From: Pseudomonadota bacterium
Lineage (GTDB): Bacteria; Pseudomonadota; Alphaproteobacteria; Sphingomonadales; Sphingomonadaceae
Assembly: GCA_023458055.1 (NCBI GenBank)
Contig: JAEXAW010000035.1
Coordinates: forward strand, 1 to 5,184
Reading direction: 5' to 3'
DNA: 5,184 nucleotides
The position numbers were made by a program, and so were the translations under genes. Numbering within the stretch: position 1 is the first letter of the stretch; each line of letters opens with the position of its first letter. This document shows, piece by piece, positions 5,114 through 5,184 of this stretch. The notes below the pieces were generated by a model. The model worked only from the letters and a program-made list of their open reading frames with translations. It did not search any database and was not told where the DNA came from.

Positions 5114-5184
5114 TCAGGCGGCTGCTGCGAAATGGTGGTTGAGCATGCCCATGGCCTCCGTCAGCGCCGAGGGCCCAATGCCAA
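5114..5184 (-). CDS. tnpA: IS6100 transposase, C-terminal 22 residues
   Basis: The minus strand reads GIGPSALTEAMGMLNHHF followed by four alanines and TGA (5116-5114), the C-terminus of the IS6100 DDE transposase. The rest of the gene is outside the window. The enzyme catalyses replicative transposition with cointegrate formation, the IS6-family mode. The stop lies 54 bases from the element end. Confidence 0.9.
   Translation of the reverse strand, partial: GIGPSALTEAMGMLNHHFAAAA

Larger units (their letters stand above)
5060..5184 (-). mobile_element. IS6100 (IS6 family), one end, continues beyond window
   Basis: The sequence from 5060 begins with the IS6-family terminal repeat GGCTCTGTTGCAAA (5060-5073), and the following bases and transposase C-terminus match what I recall of IS6100. 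The element would be about 880 bp in full. IS6-family insertion makes 8-base target duplications: the candidate copy here is ATGCTAAT (5052-5059), whose partner would lie beyond the other end. Strand is given by the transposase. Confidence 0.92.

Overview
The window looks like part of the backbone of an integrative and conjugative element (ICE) or related plasmid in an alphaproteobacterium, with a cargo gene attached at the right. The host call rests on three things: high GC, the gene set (RepA/RPA initiator, AlpA-like excisionase, DUF6499/DUF2285 proteins, ArdA), and an IS6100 end. IS6100 is common in sphingomonads but also travels widely, so the genus stays open.

Layout. 2-517 (-): N-terminal part of a RepA-type initiator, running off the left edge. 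518-787 (-): RdfS/AlpA-like winged-helix protein whose stop codon abuts the repA start. 788-1242: no protein gene, but the right part (about 1009-1242) folds by hand into a chain of helices directly upstream of a small DUF2285 protein resembling the anti-activator QseM (1249-1536, +). 1555-2338 (-): two overlapping frames, DUF6499 then DUF2285. Together they read as one FseA-like activator if ribosomes shift +1 at a TTT CCC G site. 2339-2534: AT-rich promoter region with an inverted and a direct repeat. 2535-3062 (-): ArdA antirestriction protein. 3063-3703: no convincing gene, several hairpins and an oriT-nick-like motif. 3704-5095 (+): OLD-family ATPase/TOPRIM nuclease, cut by IS6100 after residue 452. 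5060-5184: IS6100 end with the last 22 codons of its transposase (-).

How the parts may work together. In the Mesorhizobium element ICEMlSymR7A, FseA is made by +1 ribosomal frameshifting and activates rdfS; RdfS drives excision, and QseM blocks activation. All three counterparts lie here within about 1.8 kb. No TraR or QseC counterpart is visible, and qseM instead has a long structured leader with a possible alternative pairing that covers its Shine-Dalgarno sequence. ArdA would protect the element from host type I restriction on entry. The OLD-family gene was probably a phage-defence cargo gene and is now probably inactive.

All foldings and family calls were made by eye; no alignment, folding energy or database search was run.
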